27,041 bases of DNA, taken from positions 1 through 27,041 of the forward strand of contig CAYRMW010000034.1 of the NCBI GenBank assembly GCA_964425595.1. Direction: 5' to 3'. Shown here piece after piece: positions 15,049-22,600 of the stretch. Under the pieces are notes generated by a model. It did no database searches. It worked only from the letters and a program-made list of their open reading frames with translations, and was not told where the DNA came from. The translations under genes and the position numbers were made by a program. The stretch is from Caccovicinus sp964425595. Lineage in GTDB: Bacteria > Bacillota > Clostridia > Lachnospirales > Lachnospiraceae. Positions within the stretch are counted from its first letter, which is position 1. Each line of letters opens with the position of its first letter.

Positions 15049-16551
15049 ATGAAAAAAGCAGTGATCAGAACCGACCGTTACTTTATTACCGGACAGGTGG
15101 ATAAAAGGATATACGGCTCCTTTATCGAACATCTGGGAAGGGCGGTATATGAGGGGATTTATCAGCCGGGACATCCGCAGGCAGATGAGAAAGGCTTCCG
15201 CCGCGACACCCTGGAGCTGGTCAAGGAGCTGAATGTGCCGGTGGTCCGCTACCCCGGCGGCAATTTCGTTTCCGGCTACCGCTGGGAAGACACGGTAGGA
15301 CCGGTGGCGCAGCGTCCGGCCAGGGCGGAGCTTGCCTGGACGGTGATCGAGACCAATGAATTCGGCCTGAATGAGTTCGCTGACTGGTCGAAGCTTGCCG
15401 GAAGCGATGTCATGATGGCGGTCAATCTGGGAACCAGGGGGGTGGACGACGCGAGAAATGTCCTGGAGTACTGCAATTTCCCCGGCGGGACCTATTATAG
15501 CGATTTAAGAAAGCAGCACGGCTATGAGCAGCCTCATAACATCAAACTGTGGTGCCTGGGCAACGAGATGGACGGCCCGTGGCAGATCGGCCACAAGACG
15601 GCGGAGGAATACGGCCGTCTGGTTACGGAGACGGCCCATGCCATGAAGCTTCTGGATCCTTCCATCGAGCTGGTGGCCTGCGGCAGTTCGAACGGCGGGA
15701 TGAAGACGTTTGGAGACTGGGAGGCTACGGTGCTCGATCATGCCTATGAGGATATCGAGTATCTGTCGCTCCACGTATATTACAACAACCGCGAGAACAA
15801 TACGCCGGAATTCCTGGCTCAGAATCTGGATATGGATGAGTTTATCTCCACCGTGGTGTCGATCTGCGATTACGTGAAGGGCAAGAAGCACAGCAAAAAG
15901 CAGATCAATCTCTCCTTTGACGAGTGGAACGTGTGGTATCACTCCAGCGAGGCCGACAAGCAGATCAAGCCCTGGAGCAAGGCGCCCCATCAGCTGGAGG
16001 ATGTGTATAATTTTGAGGACGCGCTTTTAGTCGGCAGCATGCTGATCACCCTCTTAAAGCACTGCGACCGCGTAAAGATCGCCTGCCTGGCCCAGCTGGT
16101 CAATGTGATCGCGCCGATCATGACATCCGACACGGGCGCATGGCGGCAGACGATCTTTTATCCCTTCCTTCATGCGAGCACGCTGGGCCGCGGCAAGGTC
16201 CTGACGACGCTGGTCGACGCGCCCTGCTACAGCGCGGGCAAGTTTGACTGCGTGCCTTATCTGGATGCGGTGATCACGGAGGATGAGGAGCAGGAGACGC
16301 TGACCGTTTTCGCGGTAAATAAGGATCTGGAAGAAGACATGGAAGTAAGCTGCGACCTGCGCCAGTATGAGGGCTACCAGGTAGCCAGGCACATCGTCCT
16401 CACCCATGACGATATGAAGGCGGTGAACACAGAGGCTGCGCCCGATACGGTAGTGCCGCGGGAAAACGGTGTTTCCCGGATGGAGGACGGCTGCCTGCAG
16501 GCTGTTCTCGGAAAGCACTCCTGGAACGTGATCGTGCTGAAGAAAGCATAA
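15049..16551 (+). CDS. abfA: Alpha-L-arabinofuranosidase, GH51
   Basis: 500 residues, typical of bacterial GH51 enzymes, with a (beta/alpha)8 catalytic barrel and a C-terminal beta-sandwich. It removes terminal alpha-L-arabinofuranosyl groups from arabino-oligosaccharides. The acid/base is Glu173 in CLGNEMDGPWQ and the nucleophile is Glu292 in SFDEWNVWY. RYPGGNFVSGYRWED (67-81) and GSFIEHLGRAVYEGIY (23-38) are other family hallmarks. No signal peptide is visible, so the enzyme is cytoplasmic and its substrates must be imported. GGAGGATTTC precedes the ATG. The gene stands alone, opposite the AraC-type regulator, and its product would feed arabinose to the kinase/AraD pair about 10 kb upstream. 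Confidence 0.96.
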   Translation: MKKAVIRTDRYFITGQVDKRIYGSFIEHLGRAVYEGIYQPGHPQADEKGFRRDTLELVKELNVPVVRYPGGNFVSGYRWEDTVGPVAQRPARAELAWTVIETNEFGLNEFADWSKLAGSDVMMAVNLGTRGVDDARNVLEYCNFPGGTYYSDLRKQHGYEQPHNIKLWCLGNEMDGPWQIGHKTAEEYGRLVTETAHAMKLLDPSIELVACGSSNGGMKTFGDWEATVLDHAYEDIEYLSLHVYYNNRENNTPEFLAQNLDMDEFISTVVSICDYVKGKKHSKKQINLSFDEWNVWYHSSEADKQIKPWSKAPHQLEDVYNFEDALLVGSMLITLLKHCDRVKIACLAQLVNVIAPIMTSDTGAWRQTIFYPFLHASTLGRGKVLTTLVDAPCYSAGKFDCVPYLDAVITEDEEQETLTVFAVNKDLEEDMEVSCDLRQYEGYQVARHIVLTHDDMKAVNTEAAPDTVVPRENGVSRMEDGCLQAVLGKHSWNVIVLKKA

Positions 16552-16559
16552 CGCGGATC

Positions 16560-17786
16560 TTATTTCAGCGTCACGATAAACCGGATCGCCGAGTCGGCGG
16601 AGTATTCCGCGAGGATCGTCCCGTGATGCGCCTCTACGATGCCCCGCGCGATGGAGAGACCGATGCCAAATCCGCCGGTCTGCTTCGAACGCGAGCGGTC
16701 CGGCCGGTAAAACCGGTCAAACAGCCGGTCCAGTTCATCTCTGTCCAGCCCCTCGCAGAGGTTCGTGGTCTTCAGCACGAGTCCTCTGCGCGTCCGGCCC
16801 AGGCTTATTTCGATCGTGCTCCCGGGATCCGCGTATTTGACCGCGTTGTCCAACAGGATGGATACCAGCTGCCGGATCGCTTTTTCGTCTCCGTGGAAAG
16901 TCAGGTCGGGCGCGATATCCGGAAGGATCCGATGTCCGTGCGCGGACGCAACGTCCTGGAATGATCCGGCGGTTTCCGTCACTGCCCGGCTGAGGTCAAA
17001 ATTGCCGAAATACAGCGGGGGCTGTTCTTCATCCAGGCGGGCGAGGGTCACCAGGTTCTGGATCAATTCTGCCATTTTCTCTGTCTGATTCTGGGCTTTT
17101 TCCAGCCATTTCTGTTTCCCTATATCCATTTCCAGAACTTTCAGGCTGGTGGAGATCACTGTCAGCGGCGTTTTTAATTCGTGGCTGGCATCGGTGATAA
17201 ACTGTTTCTGTTTCTGCATGTTTTTTACGATCGGCTCGATCGCCTTTTTCGAGAACAGCCAGATCAGGATACCGACCAGGAAAATACACGCTGCCGCCAC
17301 CAAAATCGAGATGAAGGCGAAGGTGCCCGCGGCGTGCAGCTCTTTCTGGCAGTCCAGAAAGATCGCCATATACTGGCCGTCGCGGACCGACGCGATGTAA
17401 TACTTATACCATCCGGTATATCCTGTGCCCTCGCCGTGCGCAAGGGCGATCTGCAGGAACACATCGGCGTCCGCTTCGGTCACCGCGGCGATGTGCCGCA
17501 TGTCCATGGACTCCAGTTCGCCGTCGCTGTTGTATCGAAGCACGAAATAGCGGGTGGAATAAGCTGCCTCCGGCGCAAGCGGCGGCAGAGTGCCTTTGCG
17601 GGCCGGACCGCCCGGGGCGGAGGGGATCTTCCCCTGATTTTCATAGATCATCTGGAGCGTGTCGATCAGGCTCTGATCGGTAGAGAAAAAGCTGAATAAA
17701 TTAATGAAGAGGACCAGAAGAAAGACCACCGTCGTGACGGAGATCATGGCGATCAGGATAAACTGGCGGCGAAGTCGGTTGATCAT
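16560..17786 (-). CDS. Sensor histidine kinase (HK1)
   Basis: 408 residues. Membrane helices lie at about 8-31 and 156-178, enclosing an external sensor of about 120 residues with a Pro/Gly-rich segment (SAPGGPARKGTLPPLAP). There is no obvious HAMP domain of full length. The phosphoacceptor is His202 in DASHELKTPLTV, followed by an ATPase domain with the N box LLDNAVKYAD and G boxes GGFGIGLSIARGIV. It is the partner of RR1, overlapping its stop codon by 4 bp. Its layout, including two membrane helices and a short external sensor, is like that of HK2 at 25657. The signal is unknown. Its 3' end converges with the GH51 gene 8 bp away. Confidence 0.95.
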   Translation of the reverse strand: MINRLRRQFILIAMISVTTVVFLLVLFINLFSFFSTDQSLIDTLQMIYENQGKIPSAPGGPARKGTLPPLAPEAAYSTRYFVLRYNSDGELESMDMRHIAAVTEADADVFLQIALAHGEGTGYTGWYKYYIASVRDGQYMAIFLDCQKELHAAGTFAFISILVAAACIFLVGILIWLFSKKAIEPIVKNMQKQKQFITDASHELKTPLTVISTSLKVLEMDIGKQKWLEKAQNQTEKMAELIQNLVTLARLDEEQPPLYFGNFDLSRAVTETAGSFQDVASAHGHRILPDIAPDLTFHGDEKAIRQLVSILLDNAVKYADPGSTIEISLGRTRRGLVLKTTNLCEGLDRDELDRLFDRFYRPDRSRSKQTGGFGIGLSIARGIVEAHHGTILAEYSADSAIRFIVTLK

Positions 17787-18457
17787 GTCCCATCCTCCAG
17801 AGCGTATCCCAGGCCGCGGCTGGCCCGGATCACTGTTGTGGAGCCGATCGCGTTCAGTTTTTTACGCAGATTGGAAATATGCACCCATACCACGCTGATC
17901 TCCGCCTCGGTGTTCCAGCCCCACACCCGTTCCATGATGCGGTCGGCGGAAAGAAGGATCCGCGGGGAGCGCATGAACAGCTCCATGACCTGGAATTCCC
18001 TTCCGCTTAACCGTTCAAAGCGGCTGCCGCACCGCAGCGTACTGTTGCCGCAGTCCAGAATCAGATCGCCGAAGGCAAGGAGAGAGGGCTTATAGTCGCC
18101 GGAACGCCGCAAAAGCGCCCGGACCCGGGCCAGCAGCTCGTCCGGCGCAAAGGGTTTGGGCAGATAGTCGTCCGCGCCGGAGTCGTACCCGGCGATCCGG
18201 TCGTCCTTTTCTCCTTTGGCGGTCAGCAGCATCACCGGCGTATGGATGCCCTGCCGCCGGAGGCTGGTCAGGACCTGGAGCCCGTCCAGCTTGGGCATCA
18301 TGATATCGAGGATCACCGCGTCATAGATGCCGGTTGAGGAATAGGTCAGAGCGGCGGAGCCGTCGTGGACCACGTCCACAGTGTATTGGTTTTTTTCCAG
18401 AAGAGCGGTCAGTGCTTCCGCCAGATCCAGATCATCCTCCGCGATCAGAAGACGCAT
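17783..18457 (-). CDS. OmpR-family response regulator (RR1)
   Basis: 224 residues: a receiver domain (1-120) with acidic pocket Glu7/Asp8/Asp9, phosphoacceptor Asp51 (ILDIMMP) and Lys101 (PKPF), then a winged-helix DNA-binding domain with the recognition helix region EISVVWVHISNLRKKL and the final GLGYALE. The start at 18457 is chosen because MRLLIAEDD is the normal receiver N-terminus and GGGGG lies upstream; 27 further in-frame codons upstream are not credible. It is the first gene of the RR1-HK1 operon and lies divergent from the lipoprotein gene at 18673, which is the obvious target. Confidence 0.95.
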   Translation of the reverse strand: MRLLIAEDDLDLAEALTALLEKNQYTVDVVHDGSAALTYSSTGIYDAVILDIMMPKLDGLQVLTSLRRQGIHTPVMLLTAKGEKDDRIAGYDSGADDYLPKPFAPDELLARVRALLRRSGDYKPSLLAFGDLILDCGNSTLRCGSRFERLSGREFQVMELFMRSPRILLSADRIMERVWGWNTEAEISVVWVHISNLRKKLNAIGSTTVIRASRGLGYALEDGT

Positions 18458-18509
18458 GGCATTTCCCCCTTTATTTGCTGATATAGCGCCCGCGCGGGGG
18501 CGCGCATTC

Positions 18510-18538
18510 ATTATAAATCCAATTACAAAATGACGCAA
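18510..18538 (-). promoter_or_regulatory. Promoter of the RR1-HK1 operon
   Basis: On the minus strand a perfect TATAAT (18515-18510) is preceded after 17 bp by TTGCGT (18538-18533), a half-matching -35 box. Confidence 0.6.
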
Positions 18539-18596
18539 TCCGCTCTTCGGATGATCGTGTGAATTCTTTGTGAAATGGGAAAAATCTTTTCCGGCC

Positions 18597-18618
18597 TTTA
18601 GGTTTTCTTTAGGTTTAC
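18597..18618 (+). promoter_or_regulatory. Tandem 11-bp direct repeats, predicted RR1 binding box
   Basis: TTTAGGTTTTC (18597-18607) and TTTAGGTTTAC (18608-18618) match at ten of eleven positions and are exactly one helical turn apart, the signature of tandem OmpR/PhoB-family binding. They lie directly upstream of the weak promoter of the lipoprotein gene. A GGAAAA/TTTTCC palindrome (18578-18592) lies just before them. Confidence 0.75.
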
Positions 18619-18647
18619 GGGGTAAAAAGGTAGTGATACGATAAAGT
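18614..18647 (+). promoter_or_regulatory. Weak promoter of the beta-helix lipoprotein operon
   Basis: Two overlapping readings fit: TTTACG (18614) with TACGAT (18637-18642) at 17 bp, or TAAAGT (18642-18647) without a usable -35. Either is weak and adjoins or overlaps the direct repeats, suggesting dependence on an activator. Confidence 0.5.
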
Positions 18648-18672
18648 ATACCGATGAATAAGGAGGTTTTCT

Positions 18673-20784
18673 ATGCGATATGTAATAAAGCGGACGGCAT
18701 TGCTGCTTGGCGCGGTCCTCCTGGCGGGCGCGATTTCCGGCTGCGGCGGACGGAGCGATCCCGTCGCCGAAGAAGTGGAAGAAACGACGGCAGAGAGCAC
18801 AGCAGATTCCGGCGGTGATGATAAGGAGCAGGAGGAAAAGGTTACGGAGCAAAATGAGATGGATCCCCGGACCCCCGCGACGCTGGATCTGACGGATGCG
18901 ACGACGATCACCCTGAACGGCAGCGAGATCACCATCGACGGGAACGGAGCGGAAGCGGAAGACGGCGTGGTCATGATCACCTCGGCCGGCGTCTACGCGA
19001 TCAGCGGAACGCTGGAAGACGGAAGGATCCTGGTCAACGCGCCGGATGCGGAGGTCACCGTAGCGCTCAACGGAGCGGATGTGACCTGTTCCTGGGGAAG
19101 CCCGTTTTATGTCTATGATGCGGATTCCGTTGTGCTTCACCTGGTAGAGGGGAAGGAAAACACCCTTACGGACGGGGAAACGTATACGTTTGACGATGAG
19201 TATTCATCAGCAGCAGAAGAAGAGCCCAATGCCTGCCTGTACAGCGAGGATGACCTGATCGTGCAGGGCGCCGGGAGTCTGACGGTAAACGCCAATTACA
19301 ACAACGGGATCACCGGCAAGGATACACTGGAGATCTATGACGCGACGATCACGGTGACGGCGGTAAACCATGGCATTAACGGCAGAGACGCAAACCAGAT
19401 CGACAGCGCCGACATCACGGTGGACTGCGGGGGAGACGCGATCCGCTCGACCAATGACACCGACGATACCCTGGGCTGGATCCGGGTTTCGAATTCCATC
19501 CTGTCGCTGACGGCGGGAGAAGACGGCGTGCAGGCGGAGACTTCGGTTACGTTCTCCAGCGGCAGCTATACGATCACCTCCGGCGGGGGCAGTACGGCAG
19601 AACTTTCCGATGATGCCAGCGCCAAGGGCATCAAGGCGGGGACTGATCTTGCGCTGGTCAGCGGCGTCTACGTGATGGACTGCGCGGACGACGCCTTCCA
19701 CGCCAATGGCGATCTGACGGTCACGGGCGGGATTTATACGGTATCCAGCGGGGATGATGCTTTCCATGCCGATGGGCTGCTGACCGTGTCCGACGGAGAG
19801 ATGGATATCCTTACCTGTTATGAAGGACTGGAGGGTTCAGACGTCGATATTTCCGGAGGAACGATCTCTATCGTTTCGTCTGACGACGGCGTCAACGCCG
19901 CAGGCGGAGCGGACGAAAGCGGGTTCGGCGGCTTTGGCGGAGGCAACCGGTTTACCGTGAGCGGTACGGACCATTATATTCAGATCAGCGGCGGCTATCT
20001 GGTCATTGAGGCCGGCGGGGACGGTTTGGATTCCAATGGCTCCCTGACGATTTCGGACGGGACCGTCCTCGTGGCCAGTACCGGACGCGCGGACGGCGCG
20101 CTGGATTGTGACGGTACGATGACCCTGGAGGGCGGATATGTGCTGGCGTTCAGCGGCGGCGGTATGCCCCAGTCGCCATCACAGGCCAGTCAGTATCTTC
20201 TGTCGGTTACTTTTGATTCTGCACTTGACGCAGAGACCTATGTCTCGATCGAAGGAGAAGGGGAGAGCTTCGTCTTCCGGCTTCCGATCGAAACCGTCAA
20301 TATGGTCTTCTCGTCGCCGGATCTGAAAGAGGAAGGTGTTTATACCGTGTCCTACGGCGGCAGCTATAGCGGAGATACGACCGACTGGGTGTGCCGGGAC
20401 GGTGAATATACGGACGGCACGGAGCTTACGGAGCTTACCTTGACGGATTATGTGACCACCTATGGAAACACCGGCGGCGGCCGTCCTGGTGGCGGTAACC
20501 GACCCGGCGGCGGAGGAGGCGGCGGCAGAAGGCCGCAGGAATCTTCATCCGACAGCGGGGATTCCTCATCCGGTGACGCGGCGGCCTCGGACGGCGCGGC
20601 GGCTTCGGACGGTGCTCCCGGCGGCCCCGGCGGCGGTGAAGGTGGCGGTCCCGGTGGCGGCGGCGGCGCTCCCGGTGGCGGCGGCGCTCCTGGCGGCGGC
20701 GGTGCTCCCGGCGGCGGTGAAGGTGGAGATCCACCAGGCAAACAGGACGGCGCGGCGGATGCGGACAGCACGGCAGAAACGTAA
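18673..20784 (+). CDS. Cthe_2159-type beta-helix lipoprotein (carbohydrate-binding domain family)
   Basis: 703 residues. A lipoprotein signal peptide ends in ISGC (Cys24), so the protein is anchored on the outer face of the membrane. An acidic linker (about 30-60) is followed by a long run of short beta-strand repeats (VTVALNGADV, GAGSLTVNANYNNGI, DDAFHANGDLTVTGGIY, DDAFHADGLLTVSDG), the pattern of the Cthe_2159/DUF4353 right-handed beta-helix, whose founding member binds polygalacturonic acid with calcium. Regular Asp pairs in turns fit metal binding. The last 105 or so residues are low-complexity Gly/Pro/Ala/Ser with GGGGAP repeats, probably a flexible wall-spanning or surface segment. AAGGAGG precedes the ATG. 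It is the first gene of an operon with the protease at 20857 and the likely target of RR1. Confidence 0.88.
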   Translation: MRYVIKRTALLLGAVLLAGAISGCGGRSDPVAEEVEETTAESTADSGGDDKEQEEKVTEQNEMDPRTPATLDLTDATTITLNGSEITIDGNGAEAEDGVVMITSAGVYAISGTLEDGRILVNAPDAEVTVALNGADVTCSWGSPFYVYDADSVVLHLVEGKENTLTDGETYTFDDEYSSAAEEEPNACLYSEDDLIVQGAGSLTVNANYNNGITGKDTLEIYDATITVTAVNHGINGRDANQIDSADITVDCGGDAIRSTNDTDDTLGWIRVSNSILSLTAGEDGVQAETSVTFSSGSYTITSGGGSTAELSDDASAKGIKAGTDLALVSGVYVMDCADDAFHANGDLTVTGGIYTVSSGDDAFHADGLLTVSDGEMDILTCYEGLEGSDVDISGGTISIVSSDDGVNAAGGADESGFGGFGGGNRFTVSGTDHYIQISGGYLVIEAGGDGLDSNGSLTISDGTVLVASTGRADGALDCDGTMTLEGGYVLAFSGGGMPQSPSQASQYLLSVTFDSALDAETYVSIEGEGESFVFRLPIETVNMVFSSPDLKEEGVYTVSYGGSYSGDTTDWVCRDGEYTDGTELTELTLTDYVTTYGNTGGGRPGGGNRPGGGGGGGRRPQESSSDSGDSSSGDAAASDGAAASDGAPGGPGGGEGGGPGGGGGAPGGGGAPGGGGAPGGGEGGDPPGKQDGAADADSTAET
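20467..20769 (+). repeat. Gly/Pro-rich low-complexity coding repeat
   Basis: The 3' end of the lipoprotein gene is made of GGC/GGT/CCC-rich short tandem units, including several near-identical 15-base copies encoding GGGAP between about 20660 and 20720. It opens long Pro-rich frames on the other strand, which are shadows. It is prone to slippage and to assembly error. Confidence 0.8.
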
Positions 20785-20856
20785 GCACATCGGTACGCGC
20801 CGGCTGTCCGATGGATGTGCGCCGGCAGAGTTTTGCGGAAGATATGGAGGAATGCG

Positions 20857-22398
20857 ATGAAACGAACAGCAGCGATCATTCTGGCCTTTTCTACTGTCTC
20901 GCTCACCGCGTTCCGGCTGGCAGGCGCGCAGGCAGACAATCTGCCTGACGCGCAGGCGGGAACGCAGGCGGAGGACCTTTCCGCGTATACCGACAATGAG
21001 GTCCTGGTGTATTATACCGATGGCAGTATTGAAGTCCGGTCGTACGAGGACGGGGAAGCTCTGGCTTCCGGTCTGGCCGCGTTGGCGGCAAACGAACAGG
21101 TGGTCTTTACACAGCCGAATTACACCTACAGCACAGCGGATTTTTCGACAAATGATACGCTGTTTGCCCAGCAGTGGGCGCTGAATAATGACGGCACCTT
21201 CTCTATGATAGAGAACCAGAATCAGTTTCCGGTATATGACGATCCATTCGGCGAGCCTTCTCTGCCCGGTCAGTGGACGCCGCCGCAGTCCCGGGGGATC
21301 CCGGGAGGAAGAGACGGTTCGTTCCGGCGATACGCTTCCTATACAGCCATGGCTTCCGGGCAGGAGGTGACTGCAACGGCGGGGATCGACATCAATCTGG
21401 AGGATGCCTACGCGGTTTACGATGGCGGCAGCCGGGATGTGGTGATCGCCCTGATCGATACCGGCGTGGATTATACCCACGAGGATCTGCAGGATGTGAT
21501 CTGGGTCAATGCGGACGAGATCGCGGGCAATGGCATCGATGATGACGGCAATGGATATATCGACGACGTGTATGGCTGGAATTTTTATGACGGCTCCAAT
21601 CAGATCTATACGAGTGCCAGTGATGACAGTCATGGGACGCACGGGGCAGGGACCATCGCGGCCAAGGCGAACAACGGCGTGGGAATTGCCGGGATCGTGC
21701 AGAGTGACCACGTAAAGATCATGGTGCTGAAGGCACTGGGCGGTTCCGAGGGTTCCGGGACTACCGCTTCCATGATCCGGGCGATCCAGTACGCGGAGGC
21801 AAACGGCGCGTCGATCTGCAATCTCAGCCTGGGCACCTCCGACGATGACCGGGCCCTGTATCAGACCATCGCCAACTCCTCCATGCTTTTTGTGGTGGCG
21901 GCGGGTAATGACGGGACTAACGACGATGCCGCTCCCATATACCCGGCCTGTTACGACCTGGATAACATTATTTCGGTGGGAAATCTGAATTATGACGGCA
22001 CCCTGCACTACAGTTCAAACTATGGTGCGGCTTCCGTGGACCTGACGGCCCCCGGCTCTTATATCCTCAGTACGACGCCGGGAAATGAGTACGGCTATAT
22101 GACCGGAACTTCGATGGCCGCGCCGATGGTGACTGCGGCGGCAGCCATGCTTTACTCCTACTATGACAGCATTACCTTGGCGGATGTCAAAGAGATCCTG
22201 CTTTCCTCGGTACACACACTGGATTCGCTGTCAGGCCTCACGGTCACAGGCGGGATGCTGGACCTGGGCGCGGCGATGGGATACGACACGAGCCTTCTGT
22301 CGGGCGCGACCTGGACGGTTTCCGCGAGCGCGGCAGCAGACGGTACGGCGCAGCCGGTGACGCAGCTGCCGCCGTCCGGGCCGGCCAGGCGCCGGTAA
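20857..22398 (+). CDS. Secreted subtilisin-like serine protease (S8)
   Basis: 513 residues. A signal peptide runs to about residue 26 (AGAQA), then a propeptide (about 40-100) ending in the usual PNYTYS...NDTLFAQQWALN junction. The catalytic domain has Asp201 (ALIDTGVDYTHEDL), His259 (SHGTHGAG), oxyanion Asn351 (AAGNDG) and Ser419 (GTSMAAPMV); NGIDDDGNGYIDDVYGWNF is a calcium-site loop typical of these subtilases. An insert of about 65 residues lies between propeptide and core. There is no C-terminal anchor; the protein ends in a short Pro/Arg tail. ATGGAGG precedes the ATG. It follows the lipoprotein gene by 72 bp with no terminator, so it shares its RR1-box promoter. It could process the neighbouring surface proteins. 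Confidence 0.93.
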   Translation: MKRTAAIILAFSTVSLTAFRLAGAQADNLPDAQAGTQAEDLSAYTDNEVLVYYTDGSIEVRSYEDGEALASGLAALAANEQVVFTQPNYTYSTADFSTNDTLFAQQWALNNDGTFSMIENQNQFPVYDDPFGEPSLPGQWTPPQSRGIPGGRDGSFRRYASYTAMASGQEVTATAGIDINLEDAYAVYDGGSRDVVIALIDTGVDYTHEDLQDVIWVNADEIAGNGIDDDGNGYIDDVYGWNFYDGSNQIYTSASDDSHGTHGAGTIAAKANNGVGIAGIVQSDHVKIMVLKALGGSEGSGTTASMIRAIQYAEANGASICNLSLGTSDDDRALYQTIANSSMLFVVAAGNDGTNDDAAPIYPACYDLDNIISVGNLNYDGTLHYSSNYGAASVDLTAPGSYILSTTPGNEYGYMTGTSMAAPMVTAAAAMLYSYYDSITLADVKEILLSSVHTLDSLSGLTVTGGMLDLGAAMGYDTSLLSGATWTVSASAAADGTAQPVTQLPPSGPARRR

Positions 22399-22465
22399 GG
22401 ACAGCGCGGCGCGGAGAGCAGAGCGGGAAATGGATTCCGGACGCCCGAGAGATTTATCCTGCCAA

Positions 22466-22549
22466 GAAGAAAGGGATGAGACGATCCCGTAAAGAATTCG
22501 TGCTGATAAAAGCCTGAATTCTGCGGGAACGTCTCATCCCTTTTTCTTC
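22466..22549. terminator. Long inverted repeat, predicted bidirectional terminator
   Basis: Arms of about 34 bp (22466-22499 and 22516-22549) pair almost completely, including a perfect AAAGGGATGAGACG core, around a 16-base loop. T-rich ends follow on both strands (CCCTTTTTCTTC on plus, CCCTTTCTTC on minus). It lies between the convergent stops of the protease (22398) and the beta-helix lipoprotein (22601). Confidence 0.85.
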
Positions 22550-22600
22550 CGGGGTAAAAACCGGTATTCACCGGCCCCCCGGCACGTCTCTGGAAGAGGA

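Noticed and set aside
20467..20769. CRISPR-like or other array of repeats
   Set aside because: The units are short, contiguous, in frame and code for GGGAP; there are no unique spacers.
20460..20996. Pro-rich 178-residue minus-strand frame
   Set aside because: It is the reverse reading of the GGC/GGT repeats of the lipoprotein tail.
20566..22008. 480-residue minus-strand frame opposite the protease
   Set aside because: The plus strand encodes a complete S8 triad; the antisense frame is a shadow running into the Gly-repeat region.
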